42,563 nt of DNA, from contig JBFWMM010000023.1 in the NCBI GenBank assembly GCA_050251615.1, forward strand, positions 1 to 42,563. Reading direction: 5' to 3'. Every line of letters starts with the position of its first letter. Position 1 is the first letter of the stretch. Positions 1-8,430 of the stretch are shown here, in pieces. A program made the translations under genes and the position numbers. Source of the stretch: Sedimentisphaera sp050251615 (GTDB lineage Bacteria > Planctomycetota > Phycisphaerae > Sedimentisphaerales > Sedimentisphaeraceae). The notes below the pieces were generated by a model. It saw only the letters and a list, made by a program, of their open reading frames with translations. It did not search any database and was not told where the DNA came from.

Positions 1-22
1 GCTTGCGCAATGGCGCTGTTCG
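1..22 (+). repeat. Dispersed short palindromic repeat, copy 1
   Basis: The first bases read GCTTGCGCAATGGCGCTGTT and closely match 37924-37946 and 11479-11501. The core GCGCAAT(T/G)GCGC is nearly self-complementary. The remainder of 1-272 holds no gene I can support; an open frame at 3-203 has no homology I recognise and no ribosome binding site. Confidence 0.45.
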
Positions 23-198
23 CGGTTCATTATTACTGAGTTATGGAGCAATTCTCGCGGGAAAAATTAGAATCTGCAATTCCTCTTTGCGTTTCTCTGC
101 GCGCTCGGCGGTTGCATTTCCTTTCAGCCAACACCGATTAACGATCGCCTGCGATTTTGCCGGAGAAGATTTTTTCTCGAAATGCGGGCGTCTGTCGC

Positions 199-204
199 TA
201 TAAT
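199..204 (+). promoter_or_regulatory. Possible -10 box for the accD operon
   Basis: A consensus TATAAT lies 69 nt upstream of accD. No good -35 hexamer stands 16-18 nt before it (CTCGAA is at the expected place), so the call rests on the -10 box and its position only. Confidence 0.3.
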
Positions 205-272
205 ACAGCGATTAGAGTTTAAGAATGTAATGCGCCCTGTGGCGGGAGCATGGAAAACATGGGAATTGTTGC

Positions 273-1121
273 ATGAGTACAAAAGAAAAATCAAGCTGGG
301 CCGGTTTCTCGCTCAGCCCGAAGCTGGAGATGCCCGAGGGTGTCTGGATGCAGTGCGATCTATGCAAGAGCACTCTCTACCGCAAGGCCGTCAAGACGAA
401 TATGAATATCTGTCCTGACTGCGGCGCGCATTTTCGTGTTGACGCGGCCACCCGCATCGAACAGATTGCCGATGAAAGCAGTTTTCAGGAGATAGCCGCG
501 GATCTTGTCAGCTCCGACCCGCTTAATTTCAAGTACAGCGGTACAACCTATCGTAGCCGGCTCGACGCAGACGCCGAAAAGAGGGGCGTGCGCGAGGGCA
601 TCAAGGTAGGGCGTGCGTTCATCAAGGGCCGCGGCGTAGTGCTGGGCGTGATGGATTCGAGCTTTCTTATGGGCTCGATGGGTGAGGTTGTAGGCGAGAA
701 ATTCTGTATGGCGGTTGATATTGCCATAGAGGAGAAACTGCCGTTTATTGTAGTGGTGTGCAGCGGTGGCGCACGTATGCACGAAGGCGTCATCAGCGTA
801 CAGCAGATGGCTAAGACGAGCGCGGCTATTGCCCGTCTCGATGATGTCGGCGGGCTGTTTATCCCCATCCTTACAGACCCGACCACGGGCGGCGTTACGG
901 CGAGTTTTGCGATGCTCGGAGACGTGATTATCGCCGAGCCCAAGGCGCTCATAGGCTTCGCGGGCCCGCGTGTAATTAAGCAGACAATCAACGTTGACCT
1001 GCCTGAGGGCTTCCAGCGCGCCGAATTCCTGCTCGAACACGGCTTTGTCGATATGATTATAGACCGCCGCCAGCTTCGTTCGGAGCTTGCGCGCCTGATT
1101 GACTACCTCTGGGATAAGTGA
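273..1121 (+). CDS. accD: Acetyl-CoA carboxylase carboxyltransferase subunit beta
   Basis: AccD pairs with AccA to transfer the carboxyl group from biotin-carboxyl carrier protein to acetyl-CoA, giving malonyl-CoA for fatty acid synthesis in the cytoplasm. The 282-residue product shows the N-terminal C4 zinc ribbon (Cys28, Cys31, Cys47, Cys50 in CDLC...CPDC) and the crotonase-type core with CSGGARMHEG near residue 165 and the LTDPTTGGV segment. Length is close to the usual 280-305. The ATG start leaves the normal short lead before PEGVW, although no clear Shine-Dalgarno precedes it. It is the first gene of a tight operon; its TGA overlaps the ATG of hisC. No accA is present in the window, so the partner must lie elsewhere. 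Confidence 0.96.
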   Translation: MSTKEKSSWAGFSLSPKLEMPEGVWMQCDLCKSTLYRKAVKTNMNICPDCGAHFRVDAATRIEQIADESSFQEIAADLVSSDPLNFKYSGTTYRSRLDADAEKRGVREGIKVGRAFIKGRGVVLGVMDSSFLMGSMGEVVGEKFCMAVDIAIEEKLPFIVVVCSGGARMHEGVISVQQMAKTSAAIARLDDVGGLFIPILTDPTTGGVTASFAMLGDVIIAEPKALIGFAGPRVIKQTINVDLPEGFQRAEFLLEHGFVDMIIDRRQLRSELARLIDYLWDK

Positions 1122-2170
1122 TGAGCTACTTTCGCAAAGCGATTGATGCGCTTGAGGCGTATGTGCCGGGCTATCAGCCCGGGGATGAGGGCGTTATCAA
1201 GCTCAATACCAACGAAAACGCCTTCCCGCCTTCGTCGAAGGTGTTCGAGGCGCTTCGCAGCTACGATGCCGCGCTTCTGAGGCGCTATCCGGCACCTCTT
1301 GGAGACGACTTCCGTTGCGCCGCGGCAGAGCTGCACGGTCTTGACGCATCCAACATAATCTGTACCAACGGCGGCGACGACCTGCTCACAATCTGCATGC
1401 GCGCTTTCTGCGATGCTTCGCGCCCCGTATGCTGGCCCACGCCCACATACTCGCTTTACGACGAGCTTGCCGCGCTCCAGGAATGTGCCGTAAAGACCGT
1501 GCCGTACAAACCCGAGACAGTAACCGGCGAGCTGGCAAAGATCGCCGCGCCGCTTACGATTCTCTGCAACCCAAACGCGCCGACAGCCGATTTTATCTGC
1601 CCGCAAACCGTCGCAAAGCTTGCCGCAAACCTCGTGGGGAAAGGCGTCCTGCTGATAGACGAGGCGTACGTGGATTTTGCGCCTGCGGACTGCTCGCAGC
1701 TCGTAACCGCCTTCGATAATATCGTTATTCTGCGCTCGATGAGCAAGGGATACTCACTCGCCGGCATCCGCTTCGGATACGGTATAGCTTCAGCTTCCCT
1801 GATGGAGGGGCTGATAAAGGTGAAGGATTCGTACAACGTGGACAGGCTCGCAGTGGAGCTTGCGACAGCCGCGATAAAAGACCGCGCATATTTCGAGCAG
1901 ACACGCGACGAAATAAAGCGCCAGCGCTCTCTGCTCACTGCCGGTCTGCGCGAGCTGGGCTTTGAGCTTGGCCAAAGCAGCACAAACTTCCTCCTCGCCC
2001 GCCATGAGAGTGCGGCGGAGATTTACAAACTTCTGCGCGAAGAGAATATCATCGTGCGCTATTTCAATCTGCGCGGGCTTGAAGACAAGCTTCGCATAAC
2101 AGTGGGCAGCGAACAGGAAAATAAATCGCTCCTCGGAGCGCTCGGCAAGATACTCGCAAAACTCAATTGA
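1121..2170 (+). CDS. hisC: Histidinol-phosphate aminotransferase
   Basis: HisC is a PLP enzyme that transaminates imidazole acetol phosphate with glutamate to give histidinol phosphate in histidine synthesis. The protein (349 residues from ATG 1121) is a fold-type I aminotransferase: KLNTNENAFPPS at the N terminus, CNPNAPTA in the middle, the LIDEAYVDF strand and the PLP lysine in SMSKGYSLAGIRFGYG. A GTG at 1118 is in frame just before, but ATG 1121, which overlaps the accD stop as TGATG, is the more natural coupled start. The C-terminal RITVGSEQEN segment fits the family. hisB follows after 13 nt, which supports HisC over other family members. Confidence 0.93.
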   Translation: MSYFRKAIDALEAYVPGYQPGDEGVIKLNTNENAFPPSSKVFEALRSYDAALLRRYPAPLGDDFRCAAAELHGLDASNIICTNGGDDLLTICMRAFCDASRPVCWPTPTYSLYDELAALQECAVKTVPYKPETVTGELAKIAAPLTILCNPNAPTADFICPQTVAKLAANLVGKGVLLIDEAYVDFAPADCSQLVTAFDNIVILRSMSKGYSLAGIRFGYGIASASLMEGLIKVKDSYNVDRLAVELATAAIKDRAYFEQTRDEIKRQRSLLTAGLRELGFELGQSSTNFLLARHESAAEIYKLLREENIIVRYFNLRGLEDKLRITVGSEQENKSLLGALGKILAKLN

Positions 2171-2183
2171 AAGTGATTGGCAG

Positions 2184-2768
2184 ATGAGTGAAAGAAAAGC
2201 GAAAATTGAACGTACCACCACCGAGACCGACATCCGCATCGAGCTTAACCTTGATGGCAGTGGTACATACAGCATTGATACGGGCGTTGGCTTTCTCGAC
2301 CATATGCTCGCGCATCTCAGCAAGCACAGCGGCATAGACCTGCAAATCAGCGCGAAAGGCGACTACCAGATCGACGACCACCACACCGTGGAAGATATCG
2401 CGATATGCCTTGGCAACGCGCTCACCGAAGCCCTCGGCGATAAGCGCGGAATCTGCCGCTACGGCAGCGCTAGCGTCCCTATGGAAGACGCTCTGGCGAA
2501 TGTGGCCGTGGACATTTGCGGCAGGCCGTTCATCGTGTATAACGTAAACTACATACGTCCGAAAGTCGGCACGTTTGACGTGGAGCTTGTGGAGGAGTTC
2601 CTGCGCTCTCTGGCCAACTTCGCCAAGATAAACCTCCACATAAACGTACCTTACGGCACTAACAGCCACCACATCGCCGAGGCGATTTTCAAATCGTTCG
2701 GTCAGGCGCTTGGAAACGCGTTGAAGGTGAGCGGCAGCGATATACCCAGTACAAAGGGAGTCCTTTGA
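2184..2768 (+). CDS. hisB: Imidazoleglycerol-phosphate dehydratase
   Basis: HisB removes water from imidazole glycerol phosphate to give imidazole acetol phosphate, the substrate of the HisC encoded just upstream. The 194-residue protein has the manganese-binding histidine motifs of the family: FLDHMLAHL, DDHHTVED, and SHHIAEAIFKSFG. Length matches the stand-alone enzyme (about 195), with no fused histidinol phosphatase. Its TGA overlaps the TTG start of ispF by 4 nt, so translation is probably coupled. Confidence 0.96.
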   Translation: MSERKAKIERTTTETDIRIELNLDGSGTYSIDTGVGFLDHMLAHLSKHSGIDLQISAKGDYQIDDHHTVEDIAICLGNALTEALGDKRGICRYGSASVPMEDALANVAVDICGRPFIVYNVNYIRPKVGTFDVELVEEFLRSLANFAKINLHINVPYGTNSHHIAEAIFKSFGQALGNALKVSGSDIPSTKGVL

Positions 2769-3274
2769 GCCTGCGACCAACTGCAGATGAGTACCGTACG
2801 GGAATCGGAACGGATATCCATTGTCTGGTGCCGGATAAGCCGCTTATTCTCGGTGGGGTGGAAGTGCCCTGTGAGATGGGGCTTCTGGCGCACAGCGACG
2901 GAGATGTGGTTGTGCATGCGGTGATAGATGCCATCCTCGGGGCAACGTGCCTCGGAGACATCGGCGAGCTGTTCCCCGATACGGACGAAAAATTCGCCGG
3001 CGCAGACAGCATGCGTCTGCTTTTAACTGTACGCGAGCTGATGGAGGCTGATGGCTGGCACGTGGAGAATCTTGACGTTGTAATAAAGGCGCAGAGGCCG
3101 CGGCTCAGCCCGTGGAAGGCGCAGATAAAGAGGAGCCTTGCCGATTGCTGCGGAGCCAACTTCAAGCACGTCAATGTGAAGGCGAAAACGAACGAAGGAC
3201 TTGGTGCCGTCGGCAGGGGTGAGGCCATAGAGGCGCTTGCAAATGTGCTGCTTAAAAGAACCGTAAAAATCTGA
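2765..3274 (+). CDS. ispF: 2-C-methyl-D-erythritol 2,4-cyclodiphosphate synthase
   Basis: IspF cyclises CDP-ME 2-phosphate to MEcPP in the non-mevalonate isoprenoid pathway; it is a trimeric zinc enzyme. The sequence shows GIGTDIH with the metal-binding Asp and His, LILGGVEVP, LLAHSDGDVVVHA with the third metal His, DIGELFPDTD, and a C-terminal KTNEGLGAVGRGE typical of the family. The 169-residue length is near the usual 160. No ATG is in frame before the conserved core, so the start is the TTG at 2765 overlapping the hisB stop. Nothing in the window encodes IspD. Confidence 0.95.
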   Translation: MSLRPTADEYRTGIGTDIHCLVPDKPLILGGVEVPCEMGLLAHSDGDVVVHAVIDAILGATCLGDIGELFPDTDEKFAGADSMRLLLTVRELMEADGWHVENLDVVIKAQRPRLSPWKAQIKRSLADCCGANFKHVNVKAKTNEGLGAVGRGEAIEALANVLLKRTVKI

Positions 3275-3307
3275 GATAAGTTTTAACACAAACAGACTGA
3301 TACCAAA

Positions 3308-4174
3308 ATGGAAAAACTCAAACACTCCGACATAGTTGATATAGTAAAAATCGCCCGATACGAAGATATGCCCGCCGGCGACGCCACAACAGATATAACC
3401 ATCGACCCGCAGCTGCGGACAAAGCTGTACCTCAAGGCGAGAGAGAGCCTTGTCTTCTGCGGTGAAGCCGTCTTGCAGGAGGTACTCAAAGCGTACGATC
3501 CGTGTCTTGAAGCAAATATGAAGGTGCAGGATGGCGATGAGGTTGCCGCGGGAGATGTTATCGCGGAGATCAGCGGCCCGCTTGCTCCAATGCTCTCAGC
3601 GGAGAGGGTTTTTCTGAACTTTCTCCAGCGTATGAGCGCCATTGCCACGATGACAAGCGAGTATGTGGAGCTTGTCCGAGGCACGAACCTCAAGATTTAC
3701 GACACCAGAAAGACCACCCCCGGCATGCGCGTGCTGGAAAAGTACGCGGTCAGATGCGGCGGTGGTTGTAACCACAGGATGAGCCTTTCCGACGGCGTTA
3801 TGCTGAAGGATAATCATTTCGCACATATTGGCTCTTCGCCGCGTAAGAAACTTGAAGAGCTCGTCGAAAAGAGCCGCCGCCGCAAGGGCGTTAAGTATGT
3901 GTGCGTGGAGGTTGACCGGCTCGACCAGCTCGAAACAGTACTTGAAGTAAAAGGCGTGGATCTTATCCTGCTGGACAATATGACCTGCCCTCAGCTTCGC
4001 GAGGCTGTCCGGATGCGTGATGCGAGCGGTTCAAGCGTGGAGCTTGAGGCGAGCGGCGGCGTAACGCGCAAAACCCTTCGCGAGATAGCCGAGACGGGCG
4101 TTGACAGGGTTTCTGTAGGCGCTCTGACATGCTCTGCGGGCGTGGTCGATCTGGGCCTCGACGAAACCGCCTGA
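3308..4174 (+). CDS. nadC: Nicotinate-nucleotide diphosphorylase (carboxylating)
   Basis: NadC (quinolinate phosphoribosyltransferase) converts quinolinate and PRPP to nicotinate mononucleotide, CO2 and pyrophosphate in de novo NAD synthesis. The 288-residue protein has the family signature: GDATTDIT near the N terminus, LNFLQRMSAIAT, DTRKTTPGMR with active-site Arg and Lys, CGGGCNHRM, LKDNHF, VEVDRLDQ, ELEASGGV and DRVSVGALT. It sits 33 nt after ispF in the same direction. No nadA or nadB is visible nearby. Confidence 0.95.
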   Translation: MEKLKHSDIVDIVKIARYEDMPAGDATTDITIDPQLRTKLYLKARESLVFCGEAVLQEVLKAYDPCLEANMKVQDGDEVAAGDVIAEISGPLAPMLSAERVFLNFLQRMSAIATMTSEYVELVRGTNLKIYDTRKTTPGMRVLEKYAVRCGGGCNHRMSLSDGVMLKDNHFAHIGSSPRKKLEELVEKSRRRKGVKYVCVEVDRLDQLETVLEVKGVDLILLDNMTCPQLREAVRMRDASGSSVELEASGGVTRKTLREIAETGVDRVSVGALTCSAGVVDLGLDETA

Positions 4175-4207
4175 TTAAAACGCTCCGCGGCTGAAGAAAG
4201 GATTCGT

Positions 4208-6409
4208 ATGAGACAAATACTGCTGGCAATAATATTCTGCGGCATCGTTTGCGCGCAAACCGGCTGGAAGACATACGAAGTTTACAGGCCGGAGATGAAT
4301 AAGTTTGTAGTGAGCCCGCGCCAGGGCGGCCCGTTCAACGACCACAGCACGATAGTGCAGTTTCAAGGCCTCTGGCACTGCTTCTGGCTTACGCGGCAGA
4401 GCGAGCTGGACAACTATTCCGTATGCTGCTCGACAAGCGGAGACCTGCGCAGATGGGGTACCCCGCGCTTCCTCTTTGAATCCACAATGACAGGCGAGCG
4501 CGTTGTTGCGTATAACGATGGAGATAAGCTCCTGCTCTTCCATAAGGACGCAGGCAGCAAGCTGCTAATCACGCGCTACAACTCACCTGCCGAGGTTGCG
4601 CCGGGCACCGGCTATGAGCAGGTTGTTGCCGACGGCATCAGCCCGAATGCTGAGATTACCATTATCGGCAGGCCGTTCAGCCCCGCTGAGGATAAGATAG
4701 CGGCTCTTGCGCTTGTCTATGATATGGACAGCCGCAGGCTCGTTACAATCACCGGCAACTATGGCTCGCAGTGGAAAACGGGCGGTGCAATCCAGAATTT
4801 GCCCGCGGGTAAGTTTGATGCTTGCATGTGGCGTAGCGGTGCGGATGACTTGCAGCTGATTATAAAGCCCTTGCGAGACCCTTCCAACCCGGGCTGGTAC
4901 TACAGTTCCTCGGCTGACCTCGGTGAGCATTGGAGCATTCCCGTGAAATATCCCTGTGATTTCGTGCAGGGGCCTATGGACGCGTTCAACGCAGGCCCGT
5001 GGGAAGAGCGCCCCGAGCTCCTGCGCAACTACCTGCTTACCAACGATTGCAACTTCCGCAAAGGAGACCCCGAAAGAAATCTTAACAATCTCGCCCTCTT
5101 TACCAGCCTCGGCGAAGGTTTTGACCTCGAAGCCGGCGTAACAATCTCCAAAACCGACCCTGTGGTTTACAATCCGTCCTGCGATTTTTCCGGCGATACT
5201 CTCGCGGTCAGCTACACATCAGGCGCTGAAGAGCGCGTGATAAAGGCTGTTAATTTCAGATTACCCGAAGCGGACAAATACTATATCTACCCCCGCTCGA
5301 CAGGCTTCCCCGATACGGACTGCCCCGAAAAGCGCGGCACATACTACCATTTCGCGGGCGAGCAGTACTGTAGCGCTACGGGAAAACTCCGCGTTGACGA
5401 GAGCGGAGCGAGCATCGCCGCCTGGCTACGCAGCGACCTTGGCGGCGTAATTTTCTCCAACCTCACACTTAACGGCGCGGATGGCTTCTGCTGGCGCCTT
5501 GAAGACGGCAGACAAGTTGTACGCCTTTCCGGCGCGGGCGAGTTGCATTCCGATAAGCTCAGCGGCATCTCACAATGGACAATGCTCGGCGTGCGAATCG
5601 ACAGCCTCGCAGGTGAAGTATATTTCTACCAGGACGGAAAATTCGTTTCAAAGGCGTCTTACGAAGCCGATGCCCTCAAATACCTCACGGGCGGCGTCGG
5701 TATCCTTGGCAAAGGCGAAATTGACCCGGGATTCAGCGGCGATTTGAGGTATTTGGCCCTTTTCAACGGTAGCGCCGAAGCGGATGTGCTGCGCGTTTAC
5801 AGCAAGCACTGCTGGGAGCTTACCGGCAGAAATCCCGCCGAGCGCTACGTACCGAACCCCGAGGCGACCGTTCTGGAGTTTGAGCCCGCTGATGCGGAGA
5901 AAAGCGGGTTTGTTTTTCCTGCAGATACGAAGGGCGGCGTGGTTGAGTATGAGGAGGTTGCCGGCAGAAAGATTCTGCATTTCAACGGGCAATCAAGCGC
6001 CGGCCTCGATATAGACTTCCACACCCGCAAATACGGCGATTATTTTCAGGCAGAATTTATGTTCCGCATGGAGGCTGATGAAGATGCCGTCTTATGCACC
6101 TTCGGCGACATCGCCGCGCCCGTGGAGGTTGTGGCAAGAGGCAATGCGGTATATATGATTTTCCGCGGCAACCGGCAGGTTCTTGGCGAGATCAAGCGCG
6201 GCGCGTGGAATTCCATTACAATCTTTACAGGCGGTTCCATCAGCAGGGCAAAGATGAACAATCATGAGTATGCGCAGATATCCCACCTGCCTACGGCGAA
6301 CTGGTTCTACCTGGGCCGTATAGCGCCCACCGACGAATACCCCCGCACATCACGCTTCGCGGTGGATGTGGGCTCGGTTCGTACACGTATCCTTGAACAG
6401 GATATCTGA
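4208..6409 (+). CDS. Secreted sialidase-fold protein with LamG-like C-terminal domains
   Basis: The 733-residue product starts with a short signal peptide (MRQILLAIIFCGIVCAQ), so it is exported. Residues about 20-350 read like a beta-propeller of the sialidase or glycosyl hydrolase 32/43/68 type: PFNDHSTIVQFQGLWHCFW, repeated aromatic blade strands, and an Asp-box-like SSADLGEHWS. From about 370 to the end two concanavalin/LamG-like beta-sandwiches can be inferred (WLRSDLGGVIFSN, VYFYQDGKFVSKA; then LHFNGQSSAGLDIDF, NNHEYAQISHLP, WFYLGRI). I do not recognise a family with a known substrate, so a glycan-binding or glycan-cleaving role is inference. It begins 33 nt after nadC and could be read through from that operon, odd company for a housekeeping set. 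Confidence 0.6.
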   Translation: MRQILLAIIFCGIVCAQTGWKTYEVYRPEMNKFVVSPRQGGPFNDHSTIVQFQGLWHCFWLTRQSELDNYSVCCSTSGDLRRWGTPRFLFESTMTGERVVAYNDGDKLLLFHKDAGSKLLITRYNSPAEVAPGTGYEQVVADGISPNAEITIIGRPFSPAEDKIAALALVYDMDSRRLVTITGNYGSQWKTGGAIQNLPAGKFDACMWRSGADDLQLIIKPLRDPSNPGWYYSSSADLGEHWSIPVKYPCDFVQGPMDAFNAGPWEERPELLRNYLLTNDCNFRKGDPERNLNNLALFTSLGEGFDLEAGVTISKTDPVVYNPSCDFSGDTLAVSYTSGAEERVIKAVNFRLPEADKYYIYPRSTGFPDTDCPEKRGTYYHFAGEQYCSATGKLRVDESGASIAAWLRSDLGGVIFSNLTLNGADGFCWRLEDGRQVVRLSGAGELHSDKLSGISQWTMLGVRIDSLAGEVYFYQDGKFVSKASYEADALKYLTGGVGILGKGEIDPGFSGDLRYLALFNGSAEADVLRVYSKHCWELTGRNPAERYVPNPEATVLEFEPADAEKSGFVFPADTKGGVVEYEEVAGRKILHFNGQSSAGLDIDFHTRKYGDYFQAEFMFRMEADEDAVLCTFGDIAAPVEVVARGNAVYMIFRGNRQVLGEIKRGAWNSITIFTGGSISRAKMNNHEYAQISHLPTANWFYLGRIAPTDEYPRTSRFAVDVGSVRTRILEQDI

Positions 6410-6450
6410 GCAAACGCCGATATCGTGAATGCCCGTTGTATTGCGCGAGC

Positions 6451-6475
6451 GTAGGGGCTCGGGTTCATCGCGCCC
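6451..6475 (+). repeat. Fragment of dispersed repeat next to the assembly gap
   Basis: The segment GTAGGGGCTC followed by GGTTCATCGCGCCC resembles the repeat at 21431-21455 and is identical over 14 nt (6462-6475) to the reverse complement of the far end of the repeat around 40520. The sequence breaks off into Ns ten bases later, so the rest of the element is probably hidden in the gap. Confidence 0.5.
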
Positions 6476-6484
6476 AAAACGATC

Positions 6485-6584
6485 NNNNNNNNNNNNNNNN
6501 NNNNNNNNNNNNNNNNNNNNNNNNNNNNNNNNNNNNNNNNNNNNNNNNNNNNNNNNNNNNNNNNNNNNNNNNNNNNNNNNNNNN
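6485..6584. other. Assembly gap of 100 N
   Basis: Exactly 100 unknown bases, the conventional size for a scaffold gap of unknown length. The true distance between the flanks is unknown. Confidence 0.99.
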
Positions 6585-6614
6585 TGTCATATCATTCCCT
6601 GTAAGGCGAGAGTT

Positions 6615-6649
6615 AAAAAAACGGCAGACCCTTTCGAGCCTGCCGTTTT
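6615..6649 (-). terminator. Intrinsic terminator of the glutamate synthase-like gene
   Basis: Read on the minus strand, AAAACGGCAG and CTGCCGTTTT form a 10-bp stem around a 13-nt loop, and the 3' arm runs on into a T tract (the A run at 6615-6620). It lies 25 nt past the stop at 6675. The A/T ends of the stem could let it work in both directions. Confidence 0.85.
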
Positions 6650-6674
6650 GTGAATCTATGTTGCAGGTTGCTTA

Positions 6675-8315
6675 TCAGCCGTTGAGGATGGCCTTTGCTT
6701 CCGCGTCGAGAGCGTCTGTCATATACGCGATGCCGGTTTCTGCTTCCGTCTCGCGGTTTGCACTCATGAGGTCATTGCGGGAGATTTCGGAGAGGTTGAA
6801 CTTCCTCGCGCCGGCCATAAACTGCTGGAGGCCGCAGGCGAGTTTGTCAGCGTAGCCGTACATCGCAACAGCGCCGAACGGAACGTTCTTCATCTCGTCC
6901 GCGCCCACTTTATCCTTCACAGCTTCCCAGCCACTGAAGATTTCTTCGGGCGAAGAACCGAGCTTCTTCACGCTTGCGGGTAGTTCATCCCAGTTGCCGC
7001 AAACCTTTTCCTTGTTCTCCGGCTTGAATACGCCTTCAATGTTACTGCCGAGGTAGCCGGGGATCATCGGTGCGCGGCCCATACAAACCAGCTTTGTGAA
7101 CGGTGAGCCGAGAGCGATTGCCTTGAAGATGTGGTCTTCGCGGGCAAAACCGCCTGCGAACGAAATCGCCGGCACTTTCACTCCCTTATCTGCGAGAATC
7201 TTGCAGTACTCATACGCCTTTGCGTGGAGTGCGAGCGAGGGTACGCCCCAGCTGTCCATCATGTTCCACGGGCTCATGCCTGTGCCGCCGCCTGCGCCGT
7301 CGATTGTGAGCAGGTCGAGCTTTGCGTCCGCTGCGAGCTTGATGCTCAGTGCGAGTGCTTCGTTGCCATAGGCACCGGTCTTGAGGCTGATGCGCTTGAA
7401 GCCAAGTTTGCGCAGGTATGCGACATGGTTCATAAATTCTTCAACAACGCCGTCAACGGTGTCGATGTTTGTTGAGCCGAGGCGGCTGTGCCTTGCGAAA
7501 GAACGCAGTGAGCCATCTTTGTATGCCGCTTCAACGACGGGTTCGTACGGGTTCGGGTCAACTACGTATCCGCGGTCCTTCAGGAAGCGTGCGTATTCGA
7601 TATCTGTAACCTGAATCTCGCCGCCGATGTCCTTTGCGCCCTGGCCCCATTTGAGTTCAAGGATGACTTTGTCGCCGTACTTGCCGAGAATGTACTCGGC
7701 AACGCCGTTGCGGGTATCTTCGACGTTCATCTGAACGATGATCGCGCCGTAGCCATCGTAGTAACGAAGGAAAGTGTCGATGCGCCTTTCAAGCTCGGGT
7801 GCGCTTGTGATCTTGCCGCCTGCGAGTTGTGATTTCTTGTCCACGCCCACTACGTTTTCGCCGATAACGATCGGGAAGCCGCAGAGAGCTGCGCCCGCTG
7901 CGAATGAATCCCAGTACTTCGCCGCGATGAATGTCGAGCCGAGTGCGCCGGTCATCATCGGAACGCGGCATTTTGTTTCGATTTCGCTGCCGAAGCTTGT
8001 TGTGATGTCAACGTTGGGGAAGATGCAGTCGTCGGGGTCTTTTGTAAGACCGGCGGAAAGGCCTTTGGAGCCCCAGGCATAGCCCTGGATGCGAAGTGCA
8101 TGATAGCCGAGGCCGAGGCTTGTTACGTTGGCGCTACCGGCTGTGACTTTGCTGAAGTCTCTCGGGTAGAGCAGTTTGCGCCCGACGAGAGAAGAAAGCC
8201 ATGTTTCACATTTGCCTGCGCAATCAGACCTGCAAAGAGTACAGAGGCCAGATTCACAGGGATTGCCGCGGTTTACTGTGCCGAGAGCATCGTTGCTTTT
8301 GGGCCAGTTAATCAT
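6675..8315 (-). CDS. FMN-binding glutamate synthase-family protein with N-terminal cysteine cluster
   Basis: The 546-residue protein carries the TIM-barrel FMN domain of the glutamate synthase large subunit (LKWGQGAKDIGGEI, LLTIDGAGGGTGMSPW, ISFAGGFAREDHIFKAIALG, LVCMGRAPMIPGYLG). It has no N-terminal class II glutaminase domain and no GXGXG C-terminal domain. Near residues 20-36 is a cysteine cluster, CESGLCTLCRSDCAGKC, which resembles an iron-sulfur site. Such archaeal-type or truncated GltB proteins are often annotated as glutamate synthase, but the reaction of a lone one is not certain. The start at 8315 has AAAGGATT upstream (AGGA, 8 nt spacing). It is monocistronic, with its own terminator and a structured upstream region. 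Confidence 0.88.
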   Translation of the reverse strand: MINWPKSNDALGTVNRGNPCESGLCTLCRSDCAGKCETWLSSLVGRKLLYPRDFSKVTAGSANVTSLGLGYHALRIQGYAWGSKGLSAGLTKDPDDCIFPNVDITTSFGSEIETKCRVPMMTGALGSTFIAAKYWDSFAAGAALCGFPIVIGENVVGVDKKSQLAGGKITSAPELERRIDTFLRYYDGYGAIIVQMNVEDTRNGVAEYILGKYGDKVILELKWGQGAKDIGGEIQVTDIEYARFLKDRGYVVDPNPYEPVVEAAYKDGSLRSFARHSRLGSTNIDTVDGVVEEFMNHVAYLRKLGFKRISLKTGAYGNEALALSIKLAADAKLDLLTIDGAGGGTGMSPWNMMDSWGVPSLALHAKAYEYCKILADKGVKVPAISFAGGFAREDHIFKAIALGSPFTKLVCMGRAPMIPGYLGSNIEGVFKPENKEKVCGNWDELPASVKKLGSSPEEIFSGWEAVKDKVGADEMKNVPFGAVAMYGYADKLACGLQQFMAGARKFNLSEISRNDLMSANRETEAETGIAYMTDALDAEAKAILNG

Positions 8316-8350
8316 TGGATAATCCTTTCAAAAACACTTATTAAACAGAC

Positions 8351-8430
8351 TCCCACCCAATGTATGGGTAGGGCTAAACTTAAAACAGGGCCGAGATTGT
8401 CCGTTCAAAGGCACATCAGACGCCCTGTTT
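8351..8430 (-). promoter_or_regulatory. Candidate structured leader of the glutamate synthase-like gene
   Basis: On the minus strand, two inverted repeats precede the start codon. AAACAGGGC (8430-8422) pairs perfectly with GCCCTGTTT (8391-8383) around a 30-nt loop that itself can fold (TGTgCC with GGACA). CCCTACCCA (8373-8365) pairs with TGGGTGGG (8359-8352) with one bulge and a TACAT loop. Then comes the ribosome binding site. I do not recognise a described riboswitch class; the glnA-type glutamine motif is not there. Function is inference. The rest of 8316-8669 shows no gene. Confidence 0.4.

Noticed and set aside
3..203. Small open frame at the window start
   Set aside because: No ribosome binding site, no recognisable protein pattern, and it begins inside a dispersed repeat.
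8351..8430. Glutamine (glnA-type) riboswitch
   Set aside because: The location is suggestive, but the conserved glnA core motifs are not present in the leader.
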